Shown here in pieces: positions 7,239 through 15,635 of a stretch of 64,000 nt of DNA (position 1 is its first letter; each line of letters begins with the position of its first letter). The notes under the pieces were generated by a model, which did not search any database, was not told the origin of the DNA, and worked only from the letters and a program-made list of their open reading frames with translations. The stretch lies in assembly GCF_009765355.1 (NCBI RefSeq), contig NZ_VTHK01000043.1, positions 1 to 64,000 of the forward strand, given 5' to 3'. Made by a program: the position numbers and the translations under genes. The stretch comes from Amycolatopsis anabasis (GTDB taxonomy: Bacteria > Actinomycetota > Actinomycetes > Mycobacteriales > Pseudonocardiaceae).

Positions 7239-8420
7239 ATGGCCCCATCACTGCCGACCGAGCGGCTCGCCGGCCGGCCGTTCGATCCACCCGCCGGGCT
7301 GGCCGAACTGCGCGAGCAGCGCCCACTGAGCCGGCTGAGCTACCCGGACGGGCACACCGGGTGGCTGGTGACCAGCCACGCCCTGGTGCGCGAGGTGCTG
7401 GCCGATTCGCGGTTCAGCGTCCGGCCCGAGCTGCGGCATCTGCCGGTTCCCGGCGCCCCCGGCGGCAACCAGCCCGCACCGCCCGGGATGTTCTCCGGCA
7501 TGGACGAGCCGGAGCACGGCCGCTACCGCCGCCTGCTCACCGGCCAGTTCACCGTCCGCCGCATGCGCCGGCTCACCGAGCAGATCCAGAAGATCACGGA
7601 CGAGCACCTCGACGCCATGGCGCGGCACGGCGGACCGGTGGACCTGGTGCGGGCGGCGGCGCAGCCGATTCCCGCGCAGGTGATCTGCGAACTGCTCGGC
7701 GTGCCGTACGCGGACCGGGCGCGCTTCCAAGGGCACGCACTGGATTTGTTCCGCCTGGACGCCTCGCCGGAACAGTTGGCGGCGGCCTACTCGGCGGTGC
7801 ACGAGTTCATCCGCGAACTGGTGGCGGCCAAGCGCGCCGCGCCCACCGACGACCTGCTCAGCGGCCTGACCACCAGCGACCTCACCGACGAGGAACTGGT
7901 GAACATCGGGTTCGTGCTGCTGGGCGCGGGTCTGGACACCACGGCCAACATGCTCGCGCTCGGCGTCTTCGCCCTGCTCAGCCACCCCGGCCAGCTGGCC
8001 GCCCTGCGCGCCGACCCGGGCCTTGCCGGGCACGCGGTCGAGGAGCTGCTGCGCTACCTGAGCATCATCCCGTTCACGGTCCGCACCGCGCTGACCGACC
8101 TCGAGCTGCACGGCGAGCGGATCTCGGCCGGGGAGACGGTCACCGTCTCGGTCCCCGCGGCCAACCGCGACCCCGCGCGCTTCGCCGATCCGGACACCCT
8201 CGACCTGCTCCGCCCGGCGAGCGGGCACGTGGCGTTCGGTCACGGCGTCCACCAATGCCTCGGTCAGCAGCTCGCGCGGGTGGAGTTGCAGGTGGTGCTG
8301 CCCGCGCTGCTCACCAGGTTTCCGGCGCTGCGCCTGGCGATTCCCGCCGAAGACGTCGCCCTGCGCGCCGACATGCTCATCTACGGCGTGCACGAACTGC
8401 CCGTCAGCTGGGAGGAATGA
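7239..8420 (+). CDS. Cytochrome P450
   Basis: 393 residues, normal for a soluble bacterial P450. The ATG follows AAAAGGAGG. Visible motifs are GAGLDTT (I-helix oxygen-activation site, acid replaced by Leu-Asp), EELLRYL (K-helix ExxR) and the haem loop FGHGVHQCLGQQLAR with Cys340 as thiolate ligand. It belongs to the CYP105/107-like actinobacterial group by general look. An SDR gene begins 3 bases after its stop, suggesting sequential oxidation and reduction of one substrate. No ferredoxin gene is adjacent. Confidence 0.92.
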   Translation: MAPSLPTERLAGRPFDPPAGLAELREQRPLSRLSYPDGHTGWLVTSHALVREVLADSRFSVRPELRHLPVPGAPGGNQPAPPGMFSGMDEPEHGRYRRLLTGQFTVRRMRRLTEQIQKITDEHLDAMARHGGPVDLVRAAAQPIPAQVICELLGVPYADRARFQGHALDLFRLDASPEQLAAAYSAVHEFIRELVAAKRAAPTDDLLSGLTTSDLTDEELVNIGFVLLGAGLDTTANMLALGVFALLSHPGQLAALRADPGLAGHAVEELLRYLSIIPFTVRTALTDLELHGERISAGETVTVSVPAANRDPARFADPDTLDLLRPASGHVAFGHGVHQCLGQQLARVELQVVLPALLTRFPALRLAIPAEDVALRADMLIYGVHELPVSWEE

Positions 8421-8423
8421 ACG

Positions 8424-9233
8424 ATGAAGGTGTGTCTCGTCACCGGGGCCTCGTCCGGGATCGGGCTGGCGACCGCGCTCGAGCTGCTGCGCGCCGGGCA
8501 CCGGGTCTACGGCGCCGCGCGGCGTGTGTCCAAAATGGACACCATTCGCGCCGCAGGCGGCCACGCACTGGAGATGGACGCGCGGAAGGGCGCGGACCTC
8601 GAGCGGGCGGTCACGACCGTCCTCGAGGCCGAGGGGAGGATCGACGTCCTGGTCAACAACGCCGGGACCGTGCTGCACGGCGCCGTCGAGGACGTGCCGA
8701 TCGACCGGGCGCGCGACCAGTTCGAGGTCAACCTCTTCGCACCGGCCAGGCTGGTCCAGCTCGTCCTGCCGGGGATGCGCGCGCGGAAATCCGGCACGAT
8801 CGTCAACGTCTCCTCGATCGGCGGCGAGATCTCGCTGCCGCTCGGCGCCTGGTACTACGCGTCGAAACACGCGCTCGAGGCCTACTCCGACACGCTCCGC
8901 ATGGAGGCCGAGCCGTTCGGCGTCGACGTCGTGGTCATCCAGCCCGGCATCATCAAGACCGAGTTCGAAGACCAGACGGCCGCGCAGCTGACGGAGTTCT
9001 CCGGCAACGGCGCCTACCGGGAGATGGCCGAGGCCATGGCGCGGCGCGGCGAGACCGGGCTGAGCGAGGGCTCCGATCCCGCGGTCGTCGCGGAGACCAT
9101 CCGGCGGGCCGTCGAGTCCGGCCGCCCGGAGACCCGGTACGCCGTCGGCCACCTCGCCGACGAACTGCTGCGGCTCAACCGGACCTTGCCGGATCGCGAG
9201 TTCGACGAACTGGCCACCCGCTCGATCAAGTAG
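8424..9233 (+). CDS. Short-chain dehydrogenase/reductase
   Basis: 269 residues. The Rossmann motif TGASSGIG is at residues 7-14, NNAG follows in the third strand, and the catalytic Ser and YYASK (Tyr-x-x-x-Lys) are present. The Arg-rich sequence after the second strand (GAARRVSKM) suggests NADP(H). The start overlaps the P450 ribosomal region, with the stop and start separated by 3 bases, so the two are co-translated. Confidence 0.9.
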   Translation: MKVCLVTGASSGIGLATALELLRAGHRVYGAARRVSKMDTIRAAGGHALEMDARKGADLERAVTTVLEAEGRIDVLVNNAGTVLHGAVEDVPIDRARDQFEVNLFAPARLVQLVLPGMRARKSGTIVNVSSIGGEISLPLGAWYYASKHALEAYSDTLRMEAEPFGVDVVVIQPGIIKTEFEDQTAAQLTEFSGNGAYREMAEAMARRGETGLSEGSDPAVVAETIRRAVESGRPETRYAVGHLADELLRLNRTLPDREFDELATRSIK

Positions 9234-9271
9234 GAGAACCCGCGCTGCCCGCGGCCGGATAGCCTGGACCG

Positions 9272-10129
9272 ATGCGTATCGGCGTCAACGTGCCCAACTT
9301 CGGCCCCGGAACCGACCCCGGCGTGCTGCGCGGCTGGGCGCAGACGGTGGAGGGGCTCGGCTTCGACCGGCTCATGGTGTCCGACCACATCGCGGTGACC
9401 GCCGATGTCGCCGACAAATACCCGGCGCCGTTCTACGAACCCTTCACCACGCTCTCCTGGCTGGCCGGGAGCACGCACCGGATCCGGCTCGGGACCACGG
9501 TGCTCATCGTTCCCTACCGGCACCCGTTGCTCATCGCGCGGATGGCCGCCAACCTCAACCAGCTCAGCGGGGGACGGCTGGTCCTCGGCGTCGGCGTCGG
9601 CTGGGCGCGGCAGGAGTTCGACGCGCTCGGCGTTCCGTTCCGGCAGCGGGGAAAGCTGACCGACGAGCACCTGCGCACCCTGCGGACCGCGTGGGAGAAC
9701 GACCAGGACTACCGGAGCGGGCGGATCCCGATCTGGGTCGGCGGCAACAGCGACGCCGCACTGCGCCGGGCGGTGCGCCTCGGTGACGGGTGGCATCCGC
9801 TGCACTCCACACTCCCCTGGCTGGAAGCGGCGGCGGACCGGTTGACGGCCGCCGCGGCCGAGGAGCGGCGGCCGGTGCCCGCGCTCGCGCCGCGGATCGT
9901 CCTGCGGCTCACCGAAAAGCCGTGCACCGAGCCCGGCCGCCTCGCCGGCGAAGGCTCGATCGACCAGATCATCGACGATCTGGACCGGTTGCGCCTCCTC
10001 GGCGCCGAGGAGGTCCTGCTCGACCCGTTCCGCGGCGACCCGCGGGAAACACTCCACCCGGAGGCGGCCTGGCAGGCACTCGCGACCGTGGCCGCCCACC
10101 GGAACGGCCCGGACGTGGAGCGTCGCTGA
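9272..10129 (+). CDS. F420-dependent LLM-class oxidoreductase
   Basis: 285 residues of the luciferase-like TIM barrel: MRIGVNVPNFGPG at the N-terminus, GFDRLMVSDHI, RIRLGTTVLIVPYRHP and GGRLVLGVGVGWARQEFDALG, which are typical of actinobacterial F420-dependent members. The substrate is unknown. It follows the SDR by 38 bases on the same strand and precedes the kinase-like gene by 3 bases. Confidence 0.85.
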   Translation: MRIGVNVPNFGPGTDPGVLRGWAQTVEGLGFDRLMVSDHIAVTADVADKYPAPFYEPFTTLSWLAGSTHRIRLGTTVLIVPYRHPLLIARMAANLNQLSGGRLVLGVGVGWARQEFDALGVPFRQRGKLTDEHLRTLRTAWENDQDYRSGRIPIWVGGNSDAALRRAVRLGDGWHPLHSTLPWLEAAADRLTAAAAEERRPVPALAPRIVLRLTEKPCTEPGRLAGEGSIDQIIDDLDRLRLLGAEEVLLDPFRGDPRETLHPEAAWQALATVAAHRNGPDVERR

Positions 10130-10132
10130 CCG

Positions 10133-10945
10133 GTGCTCCGTTCCGTCCTGTGGATCGGCGGGCCGCCGGGCGCCGGCAAGTCGACCGTCGCCCGGCTGCT
10201 CGCCCGCCGCCACGGCCTCCGCTGGTACAACGCCGACGCGCACACGTGGGAACACCGCGACCGGGCCATCGCGGCCGGTCACCCGGAAGCGATCCGGTGG
10301 GAGGCGATGACGCCCGAAGAGCGGTGGGCGGCGCCTCCGGCGGAGAAGCTCGCGATGTCCCTGCACCACGAACGCGGACCGATGATCGTCGACGATCTCC
10401 GCGTGCTGCCGCCGTCGCCGCTGACCGTCGCCGAGGGCACGCCGGTCACGCCGCCGGTCGCCGGGACCGGGGACCGCGCGGTGTGGCTGCTGCCCTCGGC
10501 CGAGGTGCAACGCGATCGGCTCGCGGAACGGAACCTGTCGCCGCGCGTGCTCGAGCTGTACACCGCGCTGGTAAGGGAAATCGGAGAGCAGGTGACCGAG
10601 TACGGCGGCCGGAAGCTGATCGTCGACGGCCACCGCGGCGTCGAGGAGACGGTCGCCGCGGTCGAGGACCACTTCGCCGCCGCGCTCGCCGAAGGCCCGG
10701 TGGCCACCAGCGCGGCGGAACGAAGCCGGCTGCTGCGGTACGCCAACCAGGCCATCGTCGCCCAGCACCGGGCCTACTTCGCCCGGCCCTGGGCGAGCGG
10801 GGACCCGCGCGAGGCGGTCCGCGCGTTCGCCTGCGAATGCGGGCGGGCCGGATGCGAGGAACAACTCGAGTACGTTGTCGCCGACTTCCCCGCACAGCCC
10901 GGGATCCTGGCGCCCGGGCACGAGCCGGGCCGGTCACCGCGGTGA
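10133..10945 (+). CDS. P-loop kinase-like ATPase
   Basis: 270 residues from a GTG. The Walker A motif GGPPGAGKST starts at about residue 6, DDLR is a possible Walker B, and Arg-rich stretches could form a lid. The C-terminal part (residues about 180-255) holds four Cys (CECGRAGCEEQL), which may bind zinc. Related to small AAA or shikimate-kinase-like proteins of unknown substrate. Its last 12 bases overlap the converging universal stress protein gene. Confidence 0.7.
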   Translation: MLRSVLWIGGPPGAGKSTVARLLARRHGLRWYNADAHTWEHRDRAIAAGHPEAIRWEAMTPEERWAAPPAEKLAMSLHHERGPMIVDDLRVLPPSPLTVAEGTPVTPPVAGTGDRAVWLLPSAEVQRDRLAERNLSPRVLELYTALVREIGEQVTEYGGRKLIVDGHRGVEETVAAVEDHFAAALAEGPVATSAAERSRLLRYANQAIVAQHRAYFARPWASGDPREAVRAFACECGRAGCEEQLEYVVADFPAQPGILAPGHEPGRSPR

Positions 10946-11803
10946 CGGCGCCTCCGGGCGCACGACCAGCACCGGGCAGCGCGCGTGCTGGATCAGCGCG
11001 TGGCTGGTCGAGCCGAGCCGCAGCCCGCGGAACCCGCCGAGACCCCGGCCGCCGGTGACCACCAGCTGCGCCTTGTCCGACCACGCCAGCAGCTGACGCC
11101 GCGGATTGTCCCGCACCACCACGCGTTCGACCCGGACGTCCGGGTACTTCTCCTGCCAGCACGCCAGCCGTTGCGCCAGCACCCGCCGCTCGTCCTCGGC
11201 CAGCAGGTCCCAGTCGACGAAGGACCAGGCGCTTTCGCCGCCGGCCTCGTGCCACGCGTGCACCGCGACCAGCGGCGCGCCCTTCGACGAGGCCTCGTCG
11301 AAGGCCAGCGCGATCGCCCGTTCGCCGTCCGGGCTGCCGTCGACCCCCACCACCACCGGACCGTCGCCCGCTCGCGGATCGGGGCCCCGGATCACCGCCG
11401 CCGGGCAGTGCGCGTGGCTCGCCACCGCGTTCGCGGTCGACCCGATCCGCATCCCGGCGAAGCCGCCGCGACCGGACGAACCGAGGACCAGCGCCCGCAC
11501 CGAGCGGGAAAGCCCCAGCAGCAACGGGATCGGCGGTTCCGGGCGCGCCGACGTGGTGACCGTGAGCGCGGGCGACACCGCACGAGCCGTCCAGGCCGCC
11601 GCACGCAGGATCTCCCGGGCATCCCGCGCGGCGATGTCGAACACGTCCCCCGGTGCGGGCGGTTCCCCGGCGGAGCCGACGGCGTGCACGATCCGCAGGC
11701 GGAGTTTCCGGTTGGCCGCGAACGCGGCGGCCCAGCGCAGCGCGTGCTTCGACGAATCCGATCCGTCCACCCCGGCAACGATCGACCCGTTCATCGGCCT
11801 CAC
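10934..11803 (-). CDS. Tandem universal stress protein
   Basis: 289 residues made of two UspA domains. Domain 1 (residues 1-145) begins SIVAGVDGSDSSKHAL and ends with GSSGRGGFAGMRIGSTANAVASHAHCP. Domain 2 begins VVVGVDGSPDGERAI and ends GGRGLGGFRGLRLGSTSHALIQHARCP. Both carry the G-2x-G-9x-G(S/T) ATP-binding signature, so ATP binding is expected. Such proteins accumulate in hypoxia or stationary phase. Confidence 0.92.
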   Translation of the reverse strand: MRPMNGSIVAGVDGSDSSKHALRWAAAFAANRKLRLRIVHAVGSAGEPPAPGDVFDIAARDAREILRAAAWTARAVSPALTVTTSARPEPPIPLLLGLSRSVRALVLGSSGRGGFAGMRIGSTANAVASHAHCPAAVIRGPDPRAGDGPVVVGVDGSPDGERAIALAFDEASSKGAPLVAVHAWHEAGGESAWSFVDWDLLAEDERRVLAQRLACWQEKYPDVRVERVVVRDNPRRQLLAWSDKAQLVVTGGRGLGGFRGLRLGSTSHALIQHARCPVLVVRPEAPSPR

Positions 11804-12310
11804 CCGCTCGCCCTTCCGATCGCTCCCACGCTAGGGAGGCGGTCCGGCGGGGCGCTGTTGGCCTTCGTCGCGTGACGGAGGGACCTCCGGCCCTATCGGC
11901 CCGGCGCACACCGATCTGTCATGATCGTGGGTCATCCTGCCGTTCGTCAGGGCTTGCCAATTAACACGCCACTGTCACGGCGGCGTGTCTATTTGACACC
12001 GATCCGGGCACGGTGATCACAGTCACCATATACTCGCGCGTAAAGAAACGGGGCCCGAGCCGAAGTATTGTTGACTCGACCGATTCACCGGGAGCGTGAC
12101 CTGTCTCATTGGGAAAACAATATGGAAACAAGCCTTCGGCCAGACCGGAATCTAGCACATCGTCCGCACGCGATGCGCTGTGAGTTTCCGGCCGACTACA
12201 CCTCGTAGTCCGCACGAATGGTCGTTCCCCGACGCGGTCGTGGTGAACTTGAGACATGCCTTACGGGTCCTGCCAGGTCGCCGCCGATCTGCTTTTGTTG
12301 GGAGTTTCCT
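11804..12310. promoter_or_regulatory. Long, relatively AT-rich leader before the PurA paralogue
   Basis: About 500 bases without a convincing gene. It is less GC-rich than the flanks, above all 12010-12130. Visible are TTGACA (11993-11998), TATACT (12029-12034), a hairpin with arms ACACGCC/GGCGTGT (11964-11970, 11982-11988) and the dyad GGTGATCACAGTCACC around 12012-12027. These elements do not line up into one standard promoter, so I can only say it is a regulatory region. Confidence 0.4.
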
Positions 12311-13759
12311 TTGGGGTCGATCGATGTCCCAGGAAGACAGTTAGACGTCCGCGCGATCCGCCGCCTCCGGCTCGACGGACGGCAGCAGTACCTGCGTACC
12401 ATCCTGGAACTCGCCGGTGCGCCCGGCGCGGACCAGGCCATCACCTGGGTCGGCGATCTGCAGCAGGGCGACGGCGGCAAGGGCGCGATGACCGACCGGC
12501 TGGCCGCCGTGCACCAGCTGGTGGTGCGCGCCCAGGGCGGGGACAACGCCGGCCATACCACCGTATTCGAGGATGACACCGGCCGTCAGGTCGTCTTCCG
12601 GAATCACATTCTGCCTTCCGGAATGCGGCATCCGGGCCGGATCGGAATTCTCGGAAATGGCGTGCTGATCAACCCGGAAAGATTGTCGCGGGAATTCGAG
12701 GCGATCGCCGAGCAAGTGCCGGACGCGCTCGACCGTTTATTGATCAGCGGCCGGGCGCACCTCGTCTTGCCACTGCACCGGGAAGTGGACGAGCGGCAGG
12801 AGCACGACAAGTTCGGCCGGACGGTCGAGATCGGGACCACGCAGCGCGGGATCGGGCCCGCCAACATCAGCAAGATCAACCGGGTCGGCGTCCGGGTCTG
12901 GGACCTGCGCGATCCACACCGCGTCGAGCAGCGCATCCGGGACAACGTGCAGTTCTTCGCCCTGCCCGAGGCGAAAGTCCGGGAAAACGTCGACTGGCTG
13001 CTGGCGTACCGCGACCTCCTGCTCGCCCGCGCCGTCGATTCGGTGCCGCTCATCAACGCCGCCGCGAACGCCGGGTACTCGATCCTCTTCGAGGGCGCGC
13101 AGGGCCCGCTCATCGACCCGGAGCACGGGATCTACCCGTACGTGACCACCTCGCCGACGGCGTTCTACTCGGTCGCGAGCGGCAGCGGCCTGGAGCCCGG
13201 CCGGGTCAACCACCGGATCGGCGTGCTCAAGGCCTACCAGACCATGGTCGGCAACGGCGCCTTCGTGACCGAGGACCTCAGCCCGCTCGGCGCCCGCATC
13301 CGCGAGGTCGGCAACGAGTTCGGCACGACCACCGCCCGCGAACGCCGGTGCGGCTGGCTCGATCTGGTGCAGGCCCGCTGGGCCGCCGAATTGAACCGGT
13401 ACACCAGTGTCGTCCTGACCAAACTCGACGTGCTGGACACCTTCGAACAGATCGGCGTGTGCGTCGCGTACGAGCACAACGGGAACCTGGTGACGGACTT
13501 CCAGCCCGAGCACGAATTCCTGTCCGCGTGCACGCCGGTGTACCGGTTCTTCCCCGGCTGGCTGCGCGACACCCGCGGCCTGACCCGGTACGCGGATCTT
13601 CCGCCGCAGGCCCGGGAATTCATCGATTTCATCGAGGACTACCTGGACACCCCGGTCGGCGCCGCGACCAAGGGACCGCGTGATACGGACATGCTGATGA
13701 AACCCGCGTCGGAGATCGCCGGAATCCTTGTCGAGACTCCAGGTCTCGTCAAGCGGTAG
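12311..13759 (+). CDS. Adenylosuccinate synthetase paralogue (PurA-like)
   Basis: 482 residues against about 430 for housekeeping PurA. Family blocks are clear: GGDNAGHT, GTTQRGIGPANISKI, FEGAQGPLIDPEHGIYPYVT, GVLKAYQTMVGNG, GNEFGTTTARERRCGWLD and LTKLDVLD. The P-loop differs: PurA has GDEGKGK, this protein GDGGKGA, keeping the catalytic Asp (Asp54 here) and the Lys but losing Glu and the last Lys. His82 of NAGHT is kept. An extra about 40-residue N-terminus precedes the domain. The start is a TTG placed 6 bases after GGGAG. GTP-dependent ligation of Asp to a purine-like substrate is expected; IMP may not be the substrate. A TetR gene follows 9 bases later. Confidence 0.8.
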   Translation: MGSIDVPGRQLDVRAIRRLRLDGRQQYLRTILELAGAPGADQAITWVGDLQQGDGGKGAMTDRLAAVHQLVVRAQGGDNAGHTTVFEDDTGRQVVFRNHILPSGMRHPGRIGILGNGVLINPERLSREFEAIAEQVPDALDRLLISGRAHLVLPLHREVDERQEHDKFGRTVEIGTTQRGIGPANISKINRVGVRVWDLRDPHRVEQRIRDNVQFFALPEAKVRENVDWLLAYRDLLLARAVDSVPLINAAANAGYSILFEGAQGPLIDPEHGIYPYVTTSPTAFYSVASGSGLEPGRVNHRIGVLKAYQTMVGNGAFVTEDLSPLGARIREVGNEFGTTTARERRCGWLDLVQARWAAELNRYTSVVLTKLDVLDTFEQIGVCVAYEHNGNLVTDFQPEHEFLSACTPVYRFFPGWLRDTRGLTRYADLPPQAREFIDFIEDYLDTPVGAATKGPRDTDMLMKPASEIAGILVETPGLVKR

Positions 13760-13762
13760 AAT
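13733..13762 (+). promoter_or_regulatory. TetR operator 1 and leaderless promoter
   Basis: GAGACTCCAGGTCTC (13733-13747) is a dyad with perfect GAGAC/GTCTC arms. It overlaps the last codons of the PurA-like gene. TAGAAT (13757-13762) is a good -10 placing transcription start on the ATG at 13769, so the TetR mRNA looks leaderless and autoregulated. Two more copies of the same dyad precede the Ddn gene. Confidence 0.65.
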
Positions 13763-13768
13763 GCCGCC

Positions 13769-14338
13769 ATGGCTAGCGAGCGGCCGCACACCGGCAGGCG
13801 GCGCAACGAGGCCGCCCGGGAGGCCATCCTGGACGCGGCCGTGGACCTGCTCGGCCGATCGGGCCCGGCGGTCACCATCGGCATGATCGCCGAGGCCGCC
13901 GGGGTCGGCAAGCAGACGATCTACCGGTGGTGGCCGTCGAAGGGCGCGGTGCTGCTGGAGGCGATGAGCCGGCGCGCCGCCGACACCGCCCCGGGCACCG
14001 ACACCGGCACGCTCGCCGGAGACCTGACCGCGTTCTTGACCGACACCTTCCTCGGCGCCGCCGAGGAATCGGCCCGTGCCGCGCTCCGGGCCGTCATGGC
14101 GGAAGCCCTGCGCGACGAGCCCGCCGCCGAGGTGCTGGCGGAGTTCACCGCCCGGCGCCGGGGCGCGCTGCGCGAGATCCTGGAACGCGGGCAGGCCCGG
14201 GGCGAACTGCCCCGGGACGCCGATCTGGAACTGATGATCGACCAGGCCTACGGGCTGCTCTGGTACCGCGTCCTGATCGGGCACGCCCCGCTCACCCGGG
14301 AGGTCGCCCGCTCGCTCGCCAGGACGCTCGCGGGTTGA
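13769..14338 (+). CDS. TetR-family repressor
   Basis: 189 residues. The N-terminal HTH reads AAREAILDAAVDLLGRSG, then MIAEAAGVGKQTIYRWWPSK, a textbook TetR recognition helix; residues 60-189 form the all-helical ligand domain with a C-terminal AefR-like tail. GAGAC-N5-GTCTC dyads lie at its own start and twice upstream of the next gene, the deazaflavin oxidoreductase, which is therefore the probable target along with itself. Confidence 0.88.
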   Translation: MASERPHTGRRRNEAAREAILDAAVDLLGRSGPAVTIGMIAEAAGVGKQTIYRWWPSKGAVLLEAMSRRAADTAPGTDTGTLAGDLTAFLTDTFLGAAEESARAALRAVMAEALRDEPAAEVLAEFTARRRGALREILERGQARGELPRDADLELMIDQAYGLLWYRVLIGHAPLTREVARSLARTLAG

Positions 14339-14399
14339 CGAGACCGCTGGTCTCGGTAAGCTTTGTCGAGACAGCCAGTCTCGGCAACCCCCTGGGAGG
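14335..14399 (+). promoter_or_regulatory. Ddn promoter flanked by TetR operators 2 and 3
   Basis: TTGACG (14335-14340), a 16-base spacer and TAAGCT (14357-14362) form a strong promoter. GAGACCGCTGGTCTC (14340-14354) sits in the spacer and GAGACAGCCAGTCTC (14368-14382) at the start of transcription; both have perfect GAGAC/GTCTC arms, centres 28 bp apart. GGGAGG precedes the ATG at 14404. The arrangement blocks polymerase on both sides of the -10. Confidence 0.75.
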
Positions 14400-14403
14400 T
14401 GCC

Positions 14404-14802
14404 ATGTCAACGGCGCGGAAACGGCAAGTGGTGGGCTGGTTCCACAAGTACCTGGCGAACCCGGTGATGCGGCGGCTCGCTCCGGTCATCCCCGGCCAGG
14501 CCGTGCTCGAGACCACCGGTCGCCGGAGCGGGCTCCCGCGCCGGACCCCGGTCGGCGGCCGCGTCGAGGGCACCGGCTTCTGGCTGGTCGCCGGGGACGG
14601 CCGGGACGCGCAGTACGTCCGCAACATCGAGGCGAATCCGCGGGTCCGGTTGCAACTCCGGGGCCGGTGGCGGCCGGGCACCGCGGTCCCGCTGCCCGAC
14701 GACGATCCCCGGCTGCGCCTGCGGCGGTTGCCGCGGACGAACGGCCTGCTGGTCCGCGCGCTCGGCACCAACCTGCTGACCATCCGGATCGACTTCGACT
14801 GA
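14404..14802 (+). CDS. Deazaflavin (F420)-dependent nitroreductase-like protein
   Basis: 132 residues of the Ddn/FDOR-A split-barrel family. Signature stretches are LETTGRRSGLPRRTPVGG, GFWLVAGDGRDAQYVRNIEANPRVRL and a terminal Arg-rich, then hydrophobic strand. F420H2-dependent reduction of quinones or nitro compounds is typical of the family. The promoter carries two operators matching the upstream TetR, so it is probably induced by the compound that TetR binds. Confidence 0.88.
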   Translation: MSTARKRQVVGWFHKYLANPVMRRLAPVIPGQAVLETTGRRSGLPRRTPVGGRVEGTGFWLVAGDGRDAQYVRNIEANPRVRLQLRGRWRPGTAVPLPDDDPRLRLRRLPRTNGLLVRALGTNLLTIRIDFD

Positions 14803-14857
14803 TCCACCCGCGAAAGTCGGCGATCGGCCGCCTAGTCGGGTGGTCGCCTCGTTCGGT

Positions 14858-14887
14858 CGCCCCGAAAGTGCGCGCACTTTCGGGGCG
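14858..14887. terminator. 30-bp perfect palindrome, bidirectional terminator
   Basis: A perfect palindrome with 15-base arms: CGCCCCGAAAGTGCG followed directly by its complement. It lies between the convergent Ddn and TetR genes. As RNA it would form a long GC-rich hairpin from either strand. There is no U-tract, which is usual for actinobacterial terminators. Confidence 0.6.
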
Positions 14888-14955
14888 TGTCGCGGCGGCA
14901 CGTCCCATCGTGGTGACCTCCTTGCCCGCGTGAGCGAGGGGGACCGGGGGCTGGG

Positions 14956-15003
14956 GGTCGTGAGTGTTCAGACCGGCTAGAACCGGCTCAAACGCTCACG
15001 ACC
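14956..15003. terminator. Imperfect hairpin at the end of the TetR gene
   Basis: GGTCGTGAGTGTT (14956-14968) pairs with AACGCTCACGACC (14991-15003) with one mismatch. The right arm includes the stop codon of the minus-strand TetR gene. The loop contains two direct copies of ACCGGCT. A transcription terminator is the simplest reading. Confidence 0.45.
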
Positions 15004-15580
15004 CGCGCGCGGTCAACGCGGTGAGCGCGTCGCGGACGTAGGCTTCGCGCGCGGCCGCCGTTTTCGGCAGGCGGTCGGGCAGCGCGCGCTGGAGCGCGAC
15101 GTTGCCGACGTAGGTGCTGTAGGCGAGCACCGCCCGGCGCCGCGCCTCCGCCCGCCCGAAGCCCAGATCGGCGAAGAGCGATGCCAGGTAACCGATCCGG
15201 CGATCGGTGACCCGGTTCAGGATCGGCGAGACCACCGGATGCTCGGCGGCGGCCAGCATGGCCGCGAGGACCGTGCTGCCCCGGGACAACCGCAGTGCGG
15301 CGCCGAGCAGCGCGTGCAACCTGTCCCGCGGATCCGGCCGCGACTCGATGTACTCGATCACCGCCTCGGTGTGCTCGGCCTCCCAGCGTTCCAGCGTGCT
15401 GCGCAGCAGTTCGTCGCGGTTGGCGAAATGCCAGTACGCGCTGCCCTTGGTCGTGCCGAGCCGAGCGGCGAGCGGTTCCATCGCCACCGCCGCGACGCCG
15501 CCTTCGGCGAGCGCATCGAGTGCGGCCGCCGTCCAGTCCGCCCGTGATTTGCGCGTCTTCCCGACACTCTTTTCCGCCAC
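14996..15580 (-). CDS. TetR-family repressor
   Basis: 194 residues from a GTG at 15580. The HTH runs ADWTAAALDALAEGGVAAVAM, then RLGTTKGSAYWHFANRDELL. The C-terminal helical domain of about 140 residues is unremarkable. Longer upstream starts would run through the operators and lack the family N-terminus. It diverges from the SRPBCC gene across a 55-base gap holding two matching palindromes. Confidence 0.85.
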   Translation of the reverse strand: MAEKSVGKTRKSRADWTAAALDALAEGGVAAVAMEPLAARLGTTKGSAYWHFANRDELLRSTLERWEAEHTEAVIEYIESRPDPRDRLHALLGAALRLSRGSTVLAAMLAAAEHPVVSPILNRVTDRRIGYLASLFADLGFGRAEARRRAVLAYSTYVGNVALQRALPDRLPKTAAAREAYVRDALTALTARGS

Positions 15581-15584
15581 GACG

Positions 15585-15625
15585 CCATACGGTACCGTAC
15601 GGACATACCATACGCAGCCGTATGG
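15585..15625. promoter_or_regulatory. Paired CCATACG operators between TetR and SRPBCC
   Basis: CCATACGGTACCGTACGG (15585-15602, one mismatch between arms) and CCATACGCAGCCGTATGG (15608-15625, perfect 7-bp arms) lie 23 bp centre to centre in the divergent gap. The second ends inside the SD of the SRPBCC gene. Both promoters must lie within this stretch, so the TetR should repress itself and the SRPBCC gene together. Confidence 0.75.
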
Positions 15626-15635
15626 AGGAGGCGTC

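Noticed and set aside
7239..8420. P450 as a maturation enzyme for the PTDWT peptide
   Set aside because: It lies 30 kb away, is paired with an SDR, and nothing in sequence links them.
7248..9152. A 634-codon minus-strand frame over the P450 and SDR genes
   Set aside because: Composition is His/Arg/Gly-rich without motifs, whereas the plus strand encodes complete P450 and SDR proteins.
11961..12257. A 98-codon minus-strand frame in the leader of the PurA-like gene
   Set aside because: No SD, no family resemblance and poor third-position G/C bias; treated as non-coding.
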